NCBI GenBank assembly: GCA_030428885.1
Contig: JAUIEJ010000001.1
Location: 124,001 to 188,000, forward strand
DNA: 64,000 nt
Origin: Gemmatimonadota bacterium
GTDB lineage: Bacteria > Gemmatimonadota > Gemmatimonadetes > Longimicrobiales > Gaopeijiaceae
Direction: 5' to 3'
Shown here: in pieces, positions 42,807 to 50,730 of the stretch
Numbering within the stretch: the first letter of the stretch is position 1
Layout of the letters: every line of letters begins with the position of its first letter
Notes under the pieces: generated by a model
What the model was told of the DNA's origin: nothing
The model's database searches: none
What the model saw: the letters and a program-made list of their open reading frames with translations, nothing else
Program-made: the position numbers and the translations under genes

Positions 42807-43856
42807 TCAGTGGAACACGAAGCCGGCCTTCATGAAGGTCTGGTCGTTCTGGCGACCGGCCCACGCCCCGAACTGGACCCCTCCGATGCGCGGCTCGACC
42901 CCCACCAGGAGGTTGACCAGGGACTCGGTGAGGGTGTCGTCGTCGCCGGTGTAGCGGATCTGACCGACCTGGACCGCCACCCGCACCACGTTGCCCTTCT
43001 GATTGCGATAGAAGCCGCCCACTTCGCCGCCGTACCCGATGGTCTGGTAGCTGCCCACCGACGGCGTGATGCTGCCCATGTACCGGGTCCAGTCGCCGAA
43101 GCCCCCGAGGTGGAGGCCGAAGGGAAGCTCCAGGGAGGGCTGGAGGAGGTAGACGCTGAGGGCGCCCGAGACCTCCAGGTCCCACACCGCGTCGTCTTCG
43201 GTGGCCGAGTCGCCCGAGAACGGGCCGCCGCCCAGCTTCTCGATCCCCGGCAGCACCCCGTCGGTGCGGCGTCGACCCTGGATCTCGTTTCGGAACTCCA
43301 CGATGGGCGAGAGCATCCGGGCCCAGGCGAGCTCACCGCCGGGGTGGGGGCCCTCGGTGGAGGAGAAGGCCAGCCGGCCCCAGCCGCCCCGACCGTACAG
43401 GCCTCCCTCGTCGTCGAAGGTCCGGACGGCGTCGGATCCGCCCGCCGCCGCCGGTGCCCCGCCGGCCGACGGGGGCCGGGCCGGGGGCGGGGGCGGAACG
43501 GCCCGATCTCCCGGGGGGCGTGCCGGCGCCGGCGGGCGATCGGGATCGGGAGCCGGGGCCGGTGGGGAGGTGTCGGTGGGGGGAGCCCCTTCGGGCACGG
43601 GGGTGGTGAGGGCTTCCTGCACCCACCCGATCACCCCTTCGGCGGTGCTGACCGCGACCCAATCCTCCTGGCGCTCGAGCACTTCGAGCACCGTCCCGGC
43701 CGCCACGGTGGCCCGGACCTCGGACTCGGTGTTGGGCCGCCGGAAGATCTGGGCCTCGGTCGAGACGGTCACCTGCTCCACCGGCTGGGCCGACACCGCA
43801 GCGGGCGAACAGGCCAGGGTGGCCGCGACGAGAAGCAGTAGGACTCGGCTGGACAC
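42807..43856 (-). CDS. SH3-domain protein with outer-membrane barrel-like C-terminus
   Basis: A 349-residue exported protein. The GTG at 43856 is preferred (GGAG five bases upstream); the frame also allows a GTG at 43889. A signal peptide (core VLLLLVAATLAC, ending AVSAQ) precedes a bacterial SH3 domain (about 30-90: AQIFRRPNTES, VLEVLERQEDWVAV, IGWVQEALT). A proline-rich linker (about 95-145) leads to a region of alternating beta strands ending in FVFH, a typical C-terminal aromatic end for an outer-membrane barrel. First gene of the run to the M48 protease, giant VWA protein, sigma factor and kinase. Confidence 0.82.
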   Translation of the reverse strand: MSSRVLLLLVAATLACSPAAVSAQPVEQVTVSTEAQIFRRPNTESEVRATVAAGTVLEVLERQEDWVAVSTAEGVIGWVQEALTTPVPEGAPPTDTSPPAPAPDPDRPPAPARPPGDRAVPPPPPARPPSAGGAPAAAGGSDAVRTFDDEGGLYGRGGWGRLAFSSTEGPHPGGELAWARMLSPIVEFRNEIQGRRRTDGVLPGIEKLGGGPFSGDSATEDDAVWDLEVSGALSVYLLQPSLELPFGLHLGGFGDWTRYMGSITPSVGSYQTIGYGGEVGGFYRNQKGNVVRVAVQVGQIRYTGDDDTLTESLVNLLVGVEPRIGGVQFGAWAGRQNDQTFMKAGFVFH

Positions 43857-43989
43857 GAGCTCTCCGGGTGGGGGGAAGGATCCGCTCACCCCCCTGACGC
43901 GGAAAACGCCGTCGGAATCGGCTCACGCTTGGGCCGGAGGCCGTCACGCGAGCGTGTACCGGGGCGGCGGCCCGGCGTATCGTTGAACC

Positions 43990-44991
43990 ATGAACCGCAC
44001 CCTCCTCGACGCCCTCGCCGCCCATCACCGGCTCACCCCCGACGGCGTGGAGGCCATGCTCGACCTCGCCGCCGCCCGCCCCGATCGCGGGGAGATGGAG
44101 CGGTTCCTGGGCCGTGTACTCCGCCTCGCCGGCGTGTTGTCCGTGGCCGCCGGCGTGGTGTTCTTCGTGGCGGCGAACTGGTCGGCCTTTCCGGTGTTCG
44201 GGCGCTTCGCCGTGGTCCACGGCGCCCTGGCCGTGGCCGTGGGCGTGGCGCTCTGGCGTCCCCCTCCTCGGGCGGAGGGACGATCCGCGTTGCTCCTCGC
44301 CTTCATCGTCACCGGGGCCCTCTTCGCGCTCTACGGGCAGACCTACCAGACCGGGGCCGACGTCTACGAGCTGTTCCTCGGGTGGGCGATCTTCGGCAGC
44401 GTCTTCGCCCTGGCGGCCCAGTGGAGCGTCGTGTGGGCGGCGTGGCTCCTGGTCCTCGACGCGGCCCTCTGGCTCTTCTGCGGGGCCCGGCCCGAGGCCG
44501 GTCTTCTCTGGGTCGCCTTGTCGCCGTGGGCTGGGGGCACCGCCGACCTCCTGCTGCTGCCCCTGGGGGTGAACGTCGCCGTGTGGGCCCTCGCCGACGG
44601 GCTCCATGGGACTCCACTGGGGCCCCTCGTGCCCCGCTGGCTGGGACGCTTCGCCCTGGCGTGTGGTGTGATCAGCGGCACGTGGGCCGGGATGATGGTC
44701 GTGGTGGGGTCGCGGGCCGCCGGTGGAGGAACGGGGCTGGGCGTTCCGCTTCTCGTGTTCGCGGCGGTGGCGGTGTACACGCTGCGCCGACGCCGCGACG
44801 TCTTTCCCCTGGCGGCCATCGACGGAGCCCTGATCCTGCTGAGCACCACCTGGCTCGTGCAGGCCGGCGACTTCGGCGAGATCGGGATGTTCTTCGTGGT
44901 GGCCGCCTGGCTGATCGTCGTGTCGACCGTGAGCGGGCGCACCCTCGTGGGCCTGGTCCGACGGTGGGGTGACCCCGAGGCGGGCTCGTGA
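43990..44991 (+). CDS. DUF2157 membrane protein
   Basis: A 333-residue polytopic membrane protein, with about ten hydrophobic helices after a soluble N-terminal stretch (about 1-35). The N-terminus (LLDALAAHHRLTPDG) and first membrane block (LRLAGVLSVAAGVVFFVAANWSAFPVF) are the DUF2157 signature. It forms a conserved three-gene operon with DUF4401 and GDYXXLXY proteins. Function unknown. The next gene starts with a GTG overlapping its TGA. Confidence 0.92.
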   Translation: MNRTLLDALAAHHRLTPDGVEAMLDLAAARPDRGEMERFLGRVLRLAGVLSVAAGVVFFVAANWSAFPVFGRFAVVHGALAVAVGVALWRPPPRAEGRSALLLAFIVTGALFALYGQTYQTGADVYELFLGWAIFGSVFALAAQWSVVWAAWLLVLDAALWLFCGARPEAGLLWVALSPWAGGTADLLLLPLGVNVAVWALADGLHGTPLGPLVPRWLGRFALACGVISGTWAGMMVVVGSRAAGGGTGLGVPLLVFAAVAVYTLRRRRDVFPLAAIDGALILLSTTWLVQAGDFGEIGMFFVVAAWLIVVSTVSGRTLVGLVRRWGDPEAGS

Positions 44992-45965
44992 GCACCTGGG
45001 AGCTCGAGGGGGCCATGGCCGAGCGCGGCCTGATTCCGGACGACGCCCCGCCGCTGGCCTTCGGGGCCGAGGGCCGCCCGTGGTTCGTGAGCCTGCTCCT
45101 CGGCGCGGCGGGCTGGTTGGCCAGCCTCTTCTCGCTGGCGTTCGCGGCGCTGCTCTTCCGTCCCGACTCCCCGGGGGCCATCGCAGTCCTCGGGATGGTC
45201 ACGCTCGGCACCGGCTTCGCTCTGTACGCCTCGGACCGCGGCGACACCTTCTTCGAGCAGCTCGCCCTGGCTCTCGCCCTCGCCGGGCAGCTCGCCCTGG
45301 TGTATGCCGTCGGCGACGCGAGCGGATCGGGCACCGTCGTTGCGGCGTTCGCCGCCGCCCTGGCGGCGGCCCTCACCGTCGGTCTTCCCAACCCCTTCGC
45401 CCGGTCACTCTCGGCCCTGGTGGCCTGTGTGGCGTGGGCGCTGCTCGTGCGACTGGGGTGGTGGGACGGCGAGGCCGGGTCCATCGGGGCGGCGGTCGTG
45501 GGGTGGCTGGTCGTCTGGGCGCCCGTGGCCGTGGGGGTCCACCTCCTGATCGCCCGGGAGTCCCGCTGGATGGCCACGCCGGCTCGGCGCATCGCCCGAC
45601 CCGCGTTGACGGGCCTCCTGGTGGCGCTGTCGTTGGGGACCTGGACGTCGGAGCCCTTCGGGGCCCTGCCGCTCCGGGCGCCGACGGGTGCGGTGCCCAT
45701 GGACTGGCTCGCCCTGTGGCCGCTGCTCGGTGTCGCGGCGGCGCTGTTCTCCGCCGTGTGCGCATTCCGGCTGCGACATCGGGCCCTGGTGGGCGTGGCC
45801 ATCGCCGGCGCGCTCCTGCATGCCGTGCACTTCTACTACCTGCTGGGGATCAGCCTGGTGGTGAAGTCGTACCTCATGCTCGCCATCGGCGCGGTGCTCC
45901 TCGTCGTCGCCCGCGCCCGGACCGCCCGGATTCCCCACGGCGCGTCGCTGGAGACCGGCCCATGA
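44988..45965 (+). CDS. DUF4401 membrane protein
   Basis: A 325-residue membrane protein with about eight helices. After a short soluble part (LEGAMAERGLIPDDA) the first helices are SLLLGAAGWLASLFSLAFAALLF, typical of DUF4401. GTG start overlapping the previous TGA; its own TGA overlaps the next ATG (ATGA). DUF4401 proteins occur with DUF2157 and GDYXXLXY partners and probably form a membrane complex of unknown role. Confidence 0.9.
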   Translation: MSTWELEGAMAERGLIPDDAPPLAFGAEGRPWFVSLLLGAAGWLASLFSLAFAALLFRPDSPGAIAVLGMVTLGTGFALYASDRGDTFFEQLALALALAGQLALVYAVGDASGSGTVVAAFAAALAAALTVGLPNPFARSLSALVACVAWALLVRLGWWDGEAGSIGAAVVGWLVVWAPVAVGVHLLIARESRWMATPARRIARPALTGLLVALSLGTWTSEPFGALPLRAPTGAVPMDWLALWPLLGVAAALFSAVCAFRLRHRALVGVAIAGALLHAVHFYYLLGISLVVKSYLMLAIGAVLLVVARARTARIPHGASLETGP

Positions 45966-46435
45966 TGTCTCGCCGGCTCACCCGCGGCCTCATCCTCCTC
46001 GGCACCGCCCTCGTGCTGTGGGGCGTGGACGCGTCGATCTACCGCAAGGAGCGGGTGATCCGCTCGGGCGAGACCATCTATCTGGCCCTGGCCCCCGTCG
46101 ACCCCCGCTCCCTGATGCAGGGCGACTACATGGCCCTCCGCTTCCGGTTGGCGGAGAGCATCGAAGCGTGGCGGGACACCGATCCCCGGGCGCGGCGAGC
46201 GCCTCTCGCCATCGACGCCCGGGGCGTGGCCTCGTTGGATCCCCGTGGCGACGGGCCCGCCATCGCCTTCCGCGTCCGCGGGGGTCGGGTGTGGCTGGGA
46301 ACGAACGCGTACTTCTTCGAAGAGGGCACGGGCGACCGCTACGGATCCGCCCGGTTCGGCGAGTTCCGCATCGATCCGGCGACGGGCGAAGCGGTGCTCG
46401 TGGGACTCCGGGACGGCGATCTCAACCCCCTGTGA
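45962..46435 (+). CDS. GDYXXLXY-domain membrane protein
   Basis: A 157-residue protein with one N-terminal membrane helix (GLILLGTALVLWGV) and the family motif PRSLMQGDYMALRF, a variant of GDYXXLXY with Phe at the last position. The rest is predicted extracellular and beta-rich. It is the third partner of the DUF2157-DUF4401 operon, with start overlapping the DUF4401 stop. Confidence 0.92.
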   Translation: MMSRRLTRGLILLGTALVLWGVDASIYRKERVIRSGETIYLALAPVDPRSLMQGDYMALRFRLAESIEAWRDTDPRARRAPLAIDARGVASLDPRGDGPAIAFRVRGGRVWLGTNAYFFEEGTGDRYGSARFGEFRIDPATGEAVLVGLRDGDLNPL

Positions 46436-46437
46436 CC

Positions 46438-49074
46438 TCACTCCTCCCGCATGGCCACCATGGGGTCGACGCGCATGGCCCGGCGGGCGGGTAGCCACGA
46501 GGCCGTCGCGGCTCCCAGGGCCGAGACCAGCACCACGGTGGCGATGATGCGGGGGTCGGTGGCGGTGATGCCGAAGAGGAGTCCCTCCAGCACCGACGAC
46601 GAGAGCAGGGCCACGCACCCTCCCACCACGAGTCCGATCCCGGCCAGGGCCGCCGTCTCCCGGGCCACCATGCGCTGGACGCCGGCGGCGCTGGCGCCCA
46701 GGGCCAGGCGGATGCCGATTTCCCGGGTGCGCTGCTCCACCATGTGGGCGAGGACGCTGAACACCCCCACCACCGCCAGCAGCAGGGCGAGGGCCCCGAA
46801 GGCCACGAACAGGGTGGTGGCGAAGACCCGGTCGCCCAGGGTCTCCAGGAGGACATCGTTGAACGTACGCATGGCGAAGACCGGTGCGGCGGCCTCCAAC
46901 CCGGCCACCACGCCCCGCACCTCGGAGGCCACGGCCAGGGGATCGTCGTCGCCGGTGCGCACCACGAAGGTCATGGTGGCCGGGGGGTCGTTTTCCCCGA
47001 ACGGCCAGTAGACGGCGGGTCGCAGGTCACGCTCGGGGCCGAACTCCGGCACGCTTTCCACCACCCCCACCACCTCCCACCCCACCTCGTTCCATTCCGG
47101 GAGGATGCGTTTGCCGAGCCACTCGCCGTCGGGGAAGATCGTCTCCGCCAGTCGCTGGCTGATCACCACGACGCCGGCACCGCCCCGCTCCGTGTCTTCG
47201 AACAGGCGCCCCCGGATCAGGTCGATGCCCGCCGCGTCGAAGAAGCCCGGCGTGACCCGCCGCACCTCCACGAACGACGCCTCGATCTCCGGGTCGTCGG
47301 GCGAAGGGAGGGTGGTGATGTTGTAGCCGCCCTGGAGCGGGGTGCGCTCGCTGATGCCCACCGACGCCACCGCCGGCAGGCGTTGGATGCCCGCCACCGC
47401 CTCTTCGAAGAACCGCTGCCGCTCCGGGGCGGAGGTCCAACTGTCGGGAAGCTGGACCATGAAGGTCATGGCCCCGTCGGGGTCGATCCCCATCTCCACC
47501 GAGGTCACGTTCCGGAAGCTCTGGACCAGGAGGGCGGCGCCGCTCACCAGGAGCACCGCCAGGGCCACTTCGCCCACCACCAGCATGCGCTGCAGGCGGC
47601 TGCCCCGTTCGGCCGATCCCCGTCCGCCGCCCCGGAGCACGTCGTGGATGCGGTGCACGTCGAGGCGAAGGGTGGGGACGAGCCCCACCAGGAGTCCCGT
47701 CGCCAGGACCAGCCCCACGGCGGCCGTGAGGACCAGGGGATTCAGCCCGATGGTGGAGGCCCGGGGCAGGTCGCCCCCCCACAGTCCCAGGAGGATCCGG
47801 GTGAGGATCTCGGCCAGCGCCACCCCCAGGGCACCGGCCACCACGGCCAGGGCCACGCTCTCGGCGAGATGCTGGATCGTGAGGGTTCCGCGGCCCGCGC
47901 CCAACGCCGCGCGCACGGCCGTTTCCCGGGTCCGCTGTTCCCCCCGGACCAGCATGAGGTTGGCCGCGTTGACGCACGCCACCAGGAGCACCACGCCCAC
48001 GGCGCCCATGAGGAGCCACACCGAGCCCGCGGCCCCGCCCAGGACCGCCTCCTTCAGGGGGACGGCCGTGGCCACCCACCCCTCCTGGTTCGAGGGGAAT
48101 CGTTCGCCGATGCCGTCGGTGATGCCCGTGAGTTCCTCCGCCGCGGTTTCGGGTGTGAAGCCCGGCGCCAGACGTCCGATGGTGGGGAGGGAGCGGCTGC
48201 CCCGGTTGTCGTCGGAGAGGGCCCCTTCGTCCCATGCGAAGGGCACGAGAAACTGGGGATCGCCCACGAACCAGAAGCTTTCCGGAAGGAGCCCGATGAC
48301 CTGATGGGGCACGCCGTCGATCCGCACCTCGCGCCCCACGATCTCCGGGTCTCCCGCGAACCGGCTCTGCCAGGCTCCGTGGGTGATGACGAGGGTGCGT
48401 TCGGAGCCCTGGCGGTCGGCATCGGGGTCGAAGTCCCGTCCCCGTGCGGGCTCCACACCCAGGACCTGGAGGAAGTTGGCCGTGACCCCCAGCGCCCGGG
48501 CCCGGTCGGCGGGCCCGTCGTCGGTGAGGGTCACGGAGCGCACCGAATAGCCGGCCAGGCCCGTGAGGGACGTGGTGGCCGCCCGCACGTCGAGGTAGTT
48601 CGGGATCGAAAACGGCCCGGATCCGCCGCTGGCCTCGAACCGGTTGTTCACCCGGACCAGACGATCTGCGTCGGCCCACGGCAGCGGCCGGAGCAGGGCG
48701 CCGTGGAGAACGCTGAACATGGCCACCGTGGCGCCGATCCCCAGGGCCAGGGTGAGGATCACCGTGGCGGCGTATCCCGGTGTGCGGCGCATCATCCGCG
48801 CCGTCGTGCGCGCACTTCTCACGGTCTCGTCGAACATTCCCACCACCCTCCCCTGTCGTACCCGTCGTCGTTCGATGCGCTCACACTCGGCGAGCGCCGC
48901 GTCGAAATCCCCGAACCGCCGATGGACGTCCCGTTCGGCGTCGGCTCGGGTCCAGCCCTCCCCCACGAGGCGATCGATGCGCTCGTCGAGGTGGAACCGG
49001 AGTTCCCGTTCGTTCTCGTCCCGCGTGCGGTGTCCCAGTCCCAGCAACCGCCCCAGCCACCCCCCTCCGCTCAT
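46438..49074 (-). CDS. ADOP-type MacB/FtsX permease
   Basis: An 878-residue orphan ABC permease of the ADOP kind. It starts with the usual helical N-terminal domain (about 1-75, ending ERIERRRVRQGRV), then first membrane helix and MacB-like periplasmic core, an FtsX-type three-helix block (LLMGAVGVVLLVACVNAANLMLVRGEQRTRETAVRAALGAGRG), a second core and a final block (VVGVFSVLAHMVEQRTREIGIRLALGASAAGVQ). No ATPase gene is nearby. The start overlaps the PadR stop (ATGA). Confidence 0.95.
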   Translation of the reverse strand: MSGGGWLGRLLGLGHRTRDENERELRFHLDERIDRLVGEGWTRADAERDVHRRFGDFDAALAECERIERRRVRQGRVVGMFDETVRSARTTARMMRRTPGYAATVILTLALGIGATVAMFSVLHGALLRPLPWADADRLVRVNNRFEASGGSGPFSIPNYLDVRAATTSLTGLAGYSVRSVTLTDDGPADRARALGVTANFLQVLGVEPARGRDFDPDADRQGSERTLVITHGAWQSRFAGDPEIVGREVRIDGVPHQVIGLLPESFWFVGDPQFLVPFAWDEGALSDDNRGSRSLPTIGRLAPGFTPETAAEELTGITDGIGERFPSNQEGWVATAVPLKEAVLGGAAGSVWLLMGAVGVVLLVACVNAANLMLVRGEQRTRETAVRAALGAGRGTLTIQHLAESVALAVVAGALGVALAEILTRILLGLWGGDLPRASTIGLNPLVLTAAVGLVLATGLLVGLVPTLRLDVHRIHDVLRGGGRGSAERGSRLQRMLVVGEVALAVLLVSGAALLVQSFRNVTSVEMGIDPDGAMTFMVQLPDSWTSAPERQRFFEEAVAGIQRLPAVASVGISERTPLQGGYNITTLPSPDDPEIEASFVEVRRVTPGFFDAAGIDLIRGRLFEDTERGGAGVVVISQRLAETIFPDGEWLGKRILPEWNEVGWEVVGVVESVPEFGPERDLRPAVYWPFGENDPPATMTFVVRTGDDDPLAVASEVRGVVAGLEAAAPVFAMRTFNDVLLETLGDRVFATTLFVAFGALALLLAVVGVFSVLAHMVEQRTREIGIRLALGASAAGVQRMVARETAALAGIGLVVGGCVALLSSSVLEGLLFGITATDPRIIATVVLVSALGAATASWLPARRAMRVDPMVAMREE

Positions 49075-49427
49075 CCCCCCAGCGCCTCCGCCGCATCCGT
49101 GAGTCCCAGCAGGCGCGACACCACGCCCGCGTGTGATTTCCAGCGGGCGATCTCGCCCCGCAGTTCCGCCCGCCCGGCTTCGGTGAGGGAGTAGATGCGG
49201 GCCGGTCGGCCCGACGGGGCCTCGTCCCACACGTCGTCCACGAAGCCCGCGTTGCGCAGGCGATGGAGGGCCGGGTACAGAGCCCCCTCCTTGATGTCCA
49301 GGGCGTCGCCGGAGCGGCGCTCGATCCATTCCGCCACGCCGAGGCCGTGGAGAGGCCCGTCGGCCAGGGCCTGGAGGATCAGGAGGTTCAGGGTTCCGTA
49401 GATCGATCCGGAAGGAACGCGGGTCAT
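49071..49427 (-). CDS. PadR-family transcriptional regulator
   Basis: A 118-residue PadR-s1 type repressor with the winged helix at the N-terminus: GTLNLLILQALADGPLHGLG, LDIKEGALYPALHRLRNAG, RIYSLTEAGRAELR. Its start is followed on the promoter side by a perfect palindrome at 49481-49510, and its stop overlaps the start of the ADOP permease, so it probably controls that gene and itself. Such pairs are common in Acidobacteriota and Gemmatimonadota. Confidence 0.95.
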   Translation of the reverse strand: MTRVPSGSIYGTLNLLILQALADGPLHGLGVAEWIERRSGDALDIKEGALYPALHRLRNAGFVDDVWDEAPSGRPARIYSLTEAGRAELRGEIARWKSHAGVVSRLLGLTDAAEALGG

Positions 49428-49480
49428 GGCTCGTCCAGGGGCCGAGGGACAGAAGGTCCGAACCTCGGCAGGTTAGTACA

Positions 49481-49510
49481 CTAAGCTGTCTAGGGCCATA
49501 GACAGCTTAG
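49481..49510. promoter_or_regulatory. Perfect inverted repeat upstream of padR (probable operator)
   Basis: CTAAGCTGTCTA and TAGACAGCTTAG form perfect 12-base arms around six bases (49493-49498). It is 54 bases before the PadR start on the minus-strand promoter side. AT content is much higher than the surroundings. It fits a PadR dimer site, though the motif differs from the canonical ATGT-N8-ACAT of PadR. Confidence 0.75.
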
Positions 49511-49553
49511 GTCTCCGAAGGGTTGCATCGGGAATCCCGCGGGCCGCCTCCTC

Positions 49554-50006
49554 TCAGACGCGGCCCGCCCGGTCGGCGGCCACGAAGACCCAATCCGACA
49601 GGAACCGATCGCTGAAGCCCGGCATCCAGTCGTGGGTGAAGACCCGTCCGTGGTGGGCGAAGAGCGGGTCGGGCCCGGGCATGCTCCGGTGCCCCGCGGC
49701 GTCGGGAATCTGGTGCACCCGCACCCCCACCAGGCCGAGCCCCCCGGCGGCGGCCTCGTCGATGGCGACTTGCACGTGTCGGAAGAGGTGGGTCTCGGCG
49801 CCCACGAGCACGGCCACCACGTCGACGTCGGCGAGTTCGCCCCGCACCCACGCGGCCACGCCCTCGGGGCCGCCCTTCTGCACCGACGCCCAGGTGAAGT
49901 CGTCGCAGAAGCCCCGGGACCCCCGGTCGGGCCCGTCCCAGATCTGCCGGAGGAGGTCGGCCCGGGAGGCGTCCAACGTGCGGTCGAAGGCGAAGAAGAC
50001 GTTCAT
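49554..50006 (-). CDS. TIR-like DUF1863 (ThsB-type) protein
   Basis: A 150-residue single-domain protein with the pattern of the DUF1863/MTH538 TIR-like family, which includes the Thoeris ThsB sensors: NVFFAFDRTLDASRADLL, GFCDDFTWASVQKGG, AAWVRGELADVDVVAVLVGAE-TH, VQVAIDEAAAGGLGLVGVRVHQI. ThsB proteins turn phage infection into a cyclic nucleotide signal; others may be inactive. No ThsA (SLOG or macro effector) gene is next to it in the window. The ATG at 50006 begins directly with the first strand. Separated by 118 bases from a divergent lipoprotein gene. Confidence 0.72.
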   Translation of the reverse strand: MNVFFAFDRTLDASRADLLRQIWDGPDRGSRGFCDDFTWASVQKGGPEGVAAWVRGELADVDVVAVLVGAETHLFRHVQVAIDEAAAGGLGLVGVRVHQIPDAAGHRSMPGPDPLFAHHGRVFTHDWMPGFSDRFLSDWVFVAADRAGRV

Positions 50007-50124
50007 GGGCGCGAAGCTAGGGGCCGCCCGGCGCTCGGGGCAATCGCCGCCCCCCTCGTGATCCCGGAGCGGCGGAACCGCCGCGTCTTGAAGCAGAACG
50101 TGTCCCGGAACCCTGGAGGATGTC

Positions 50125-50727
50125 GTGAACGTGAGCCGCCTGCCCATCGGGTCCCTCGTGGCGTTGGTCATCGCCTGCATCGCGGGCGGGTGCGGGGGGC
50201 CGGAGGCCTCCCCGGGACCCTGCGACCCGCTGACCGCCGCCACGGGGTGTGAAGGTGTCCAGGCCGAGACCCTCATCTGCAATCCATCGGATCCGGTCGG
50301 GCAGGCCAGGGCCGGGTTCTGCGTGTATGCGGGTTTCGGCAGCGGGGCCATCGCGGACTCCTGGGATTACGGGATCCGGATCGGTCCGGGCGCCGCCGGA
50401 CAGGTCACGGTGACCTCGGGCTGGCCGACCCGGACCTTCGTCCGCCGGTTCGATCTCGACGAGTCGGACCTCGACGGCCTCTGGCGTCTCCACGAGCTGA
50501 TGGGGCTGGACGGCACGGAGCCCGAAGGGCCGGTCTACGTCGGTGGAAGCGCGGTGCGGTTGGCGGTGGTGGTGGAAGGGGTGCCCACGACCCTCGGTGC
50601 CTGGTTGGACGAGGCGGCGGAGGGGCGCAAGCAGCGGCTGGCGCGCCAGGCCCAGGCCCTGGTGCCGCCTGCGGTGTGGGACGAGTTGCGCGCGGCCACC
50701 GGGGTGCAGAGGATCGGCCGACAGTAG
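50125..50727 (+). CDS. Putative lipoprotein, unknown function
   Basis: A 200-residue protein with a lipoprotein-like signal (VALVIACIAGGC, lipobox AGGC). The GTG start has GGAGG at 50115-50119, five bases upstream. The mature part has four more Cys residues in the first third (CDPL, GCEG, ICNP, FCVY), which may form two disulphides, then a small alpha/beta C-terminal domain (TFVRRFDLDESDLDGLWRL, GSAVRLAVVVEGVPTTL). No family recognised. Convergent with the ADOP permease. Confidence 0.7.
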   Translation: MNVSRLPIGSLVALVIACIAGGCGGPEASPGPCDPLTAATGCEGVQAETLICNPSDPVGQARAGFCVYAGFGSGAIADSWDYGIRIGPGAAGQVTVTSGWPTRTFVRRFDLDESDLDGLWRLHELMGLDGTEPEGPVYVGGSAVRLAVVVEGVPTTLGAWLDEAAEGRKQRLARQAQALVPPAVWDELRAATGVQRIGRQ

Positions 50728-50730
50728 GGC

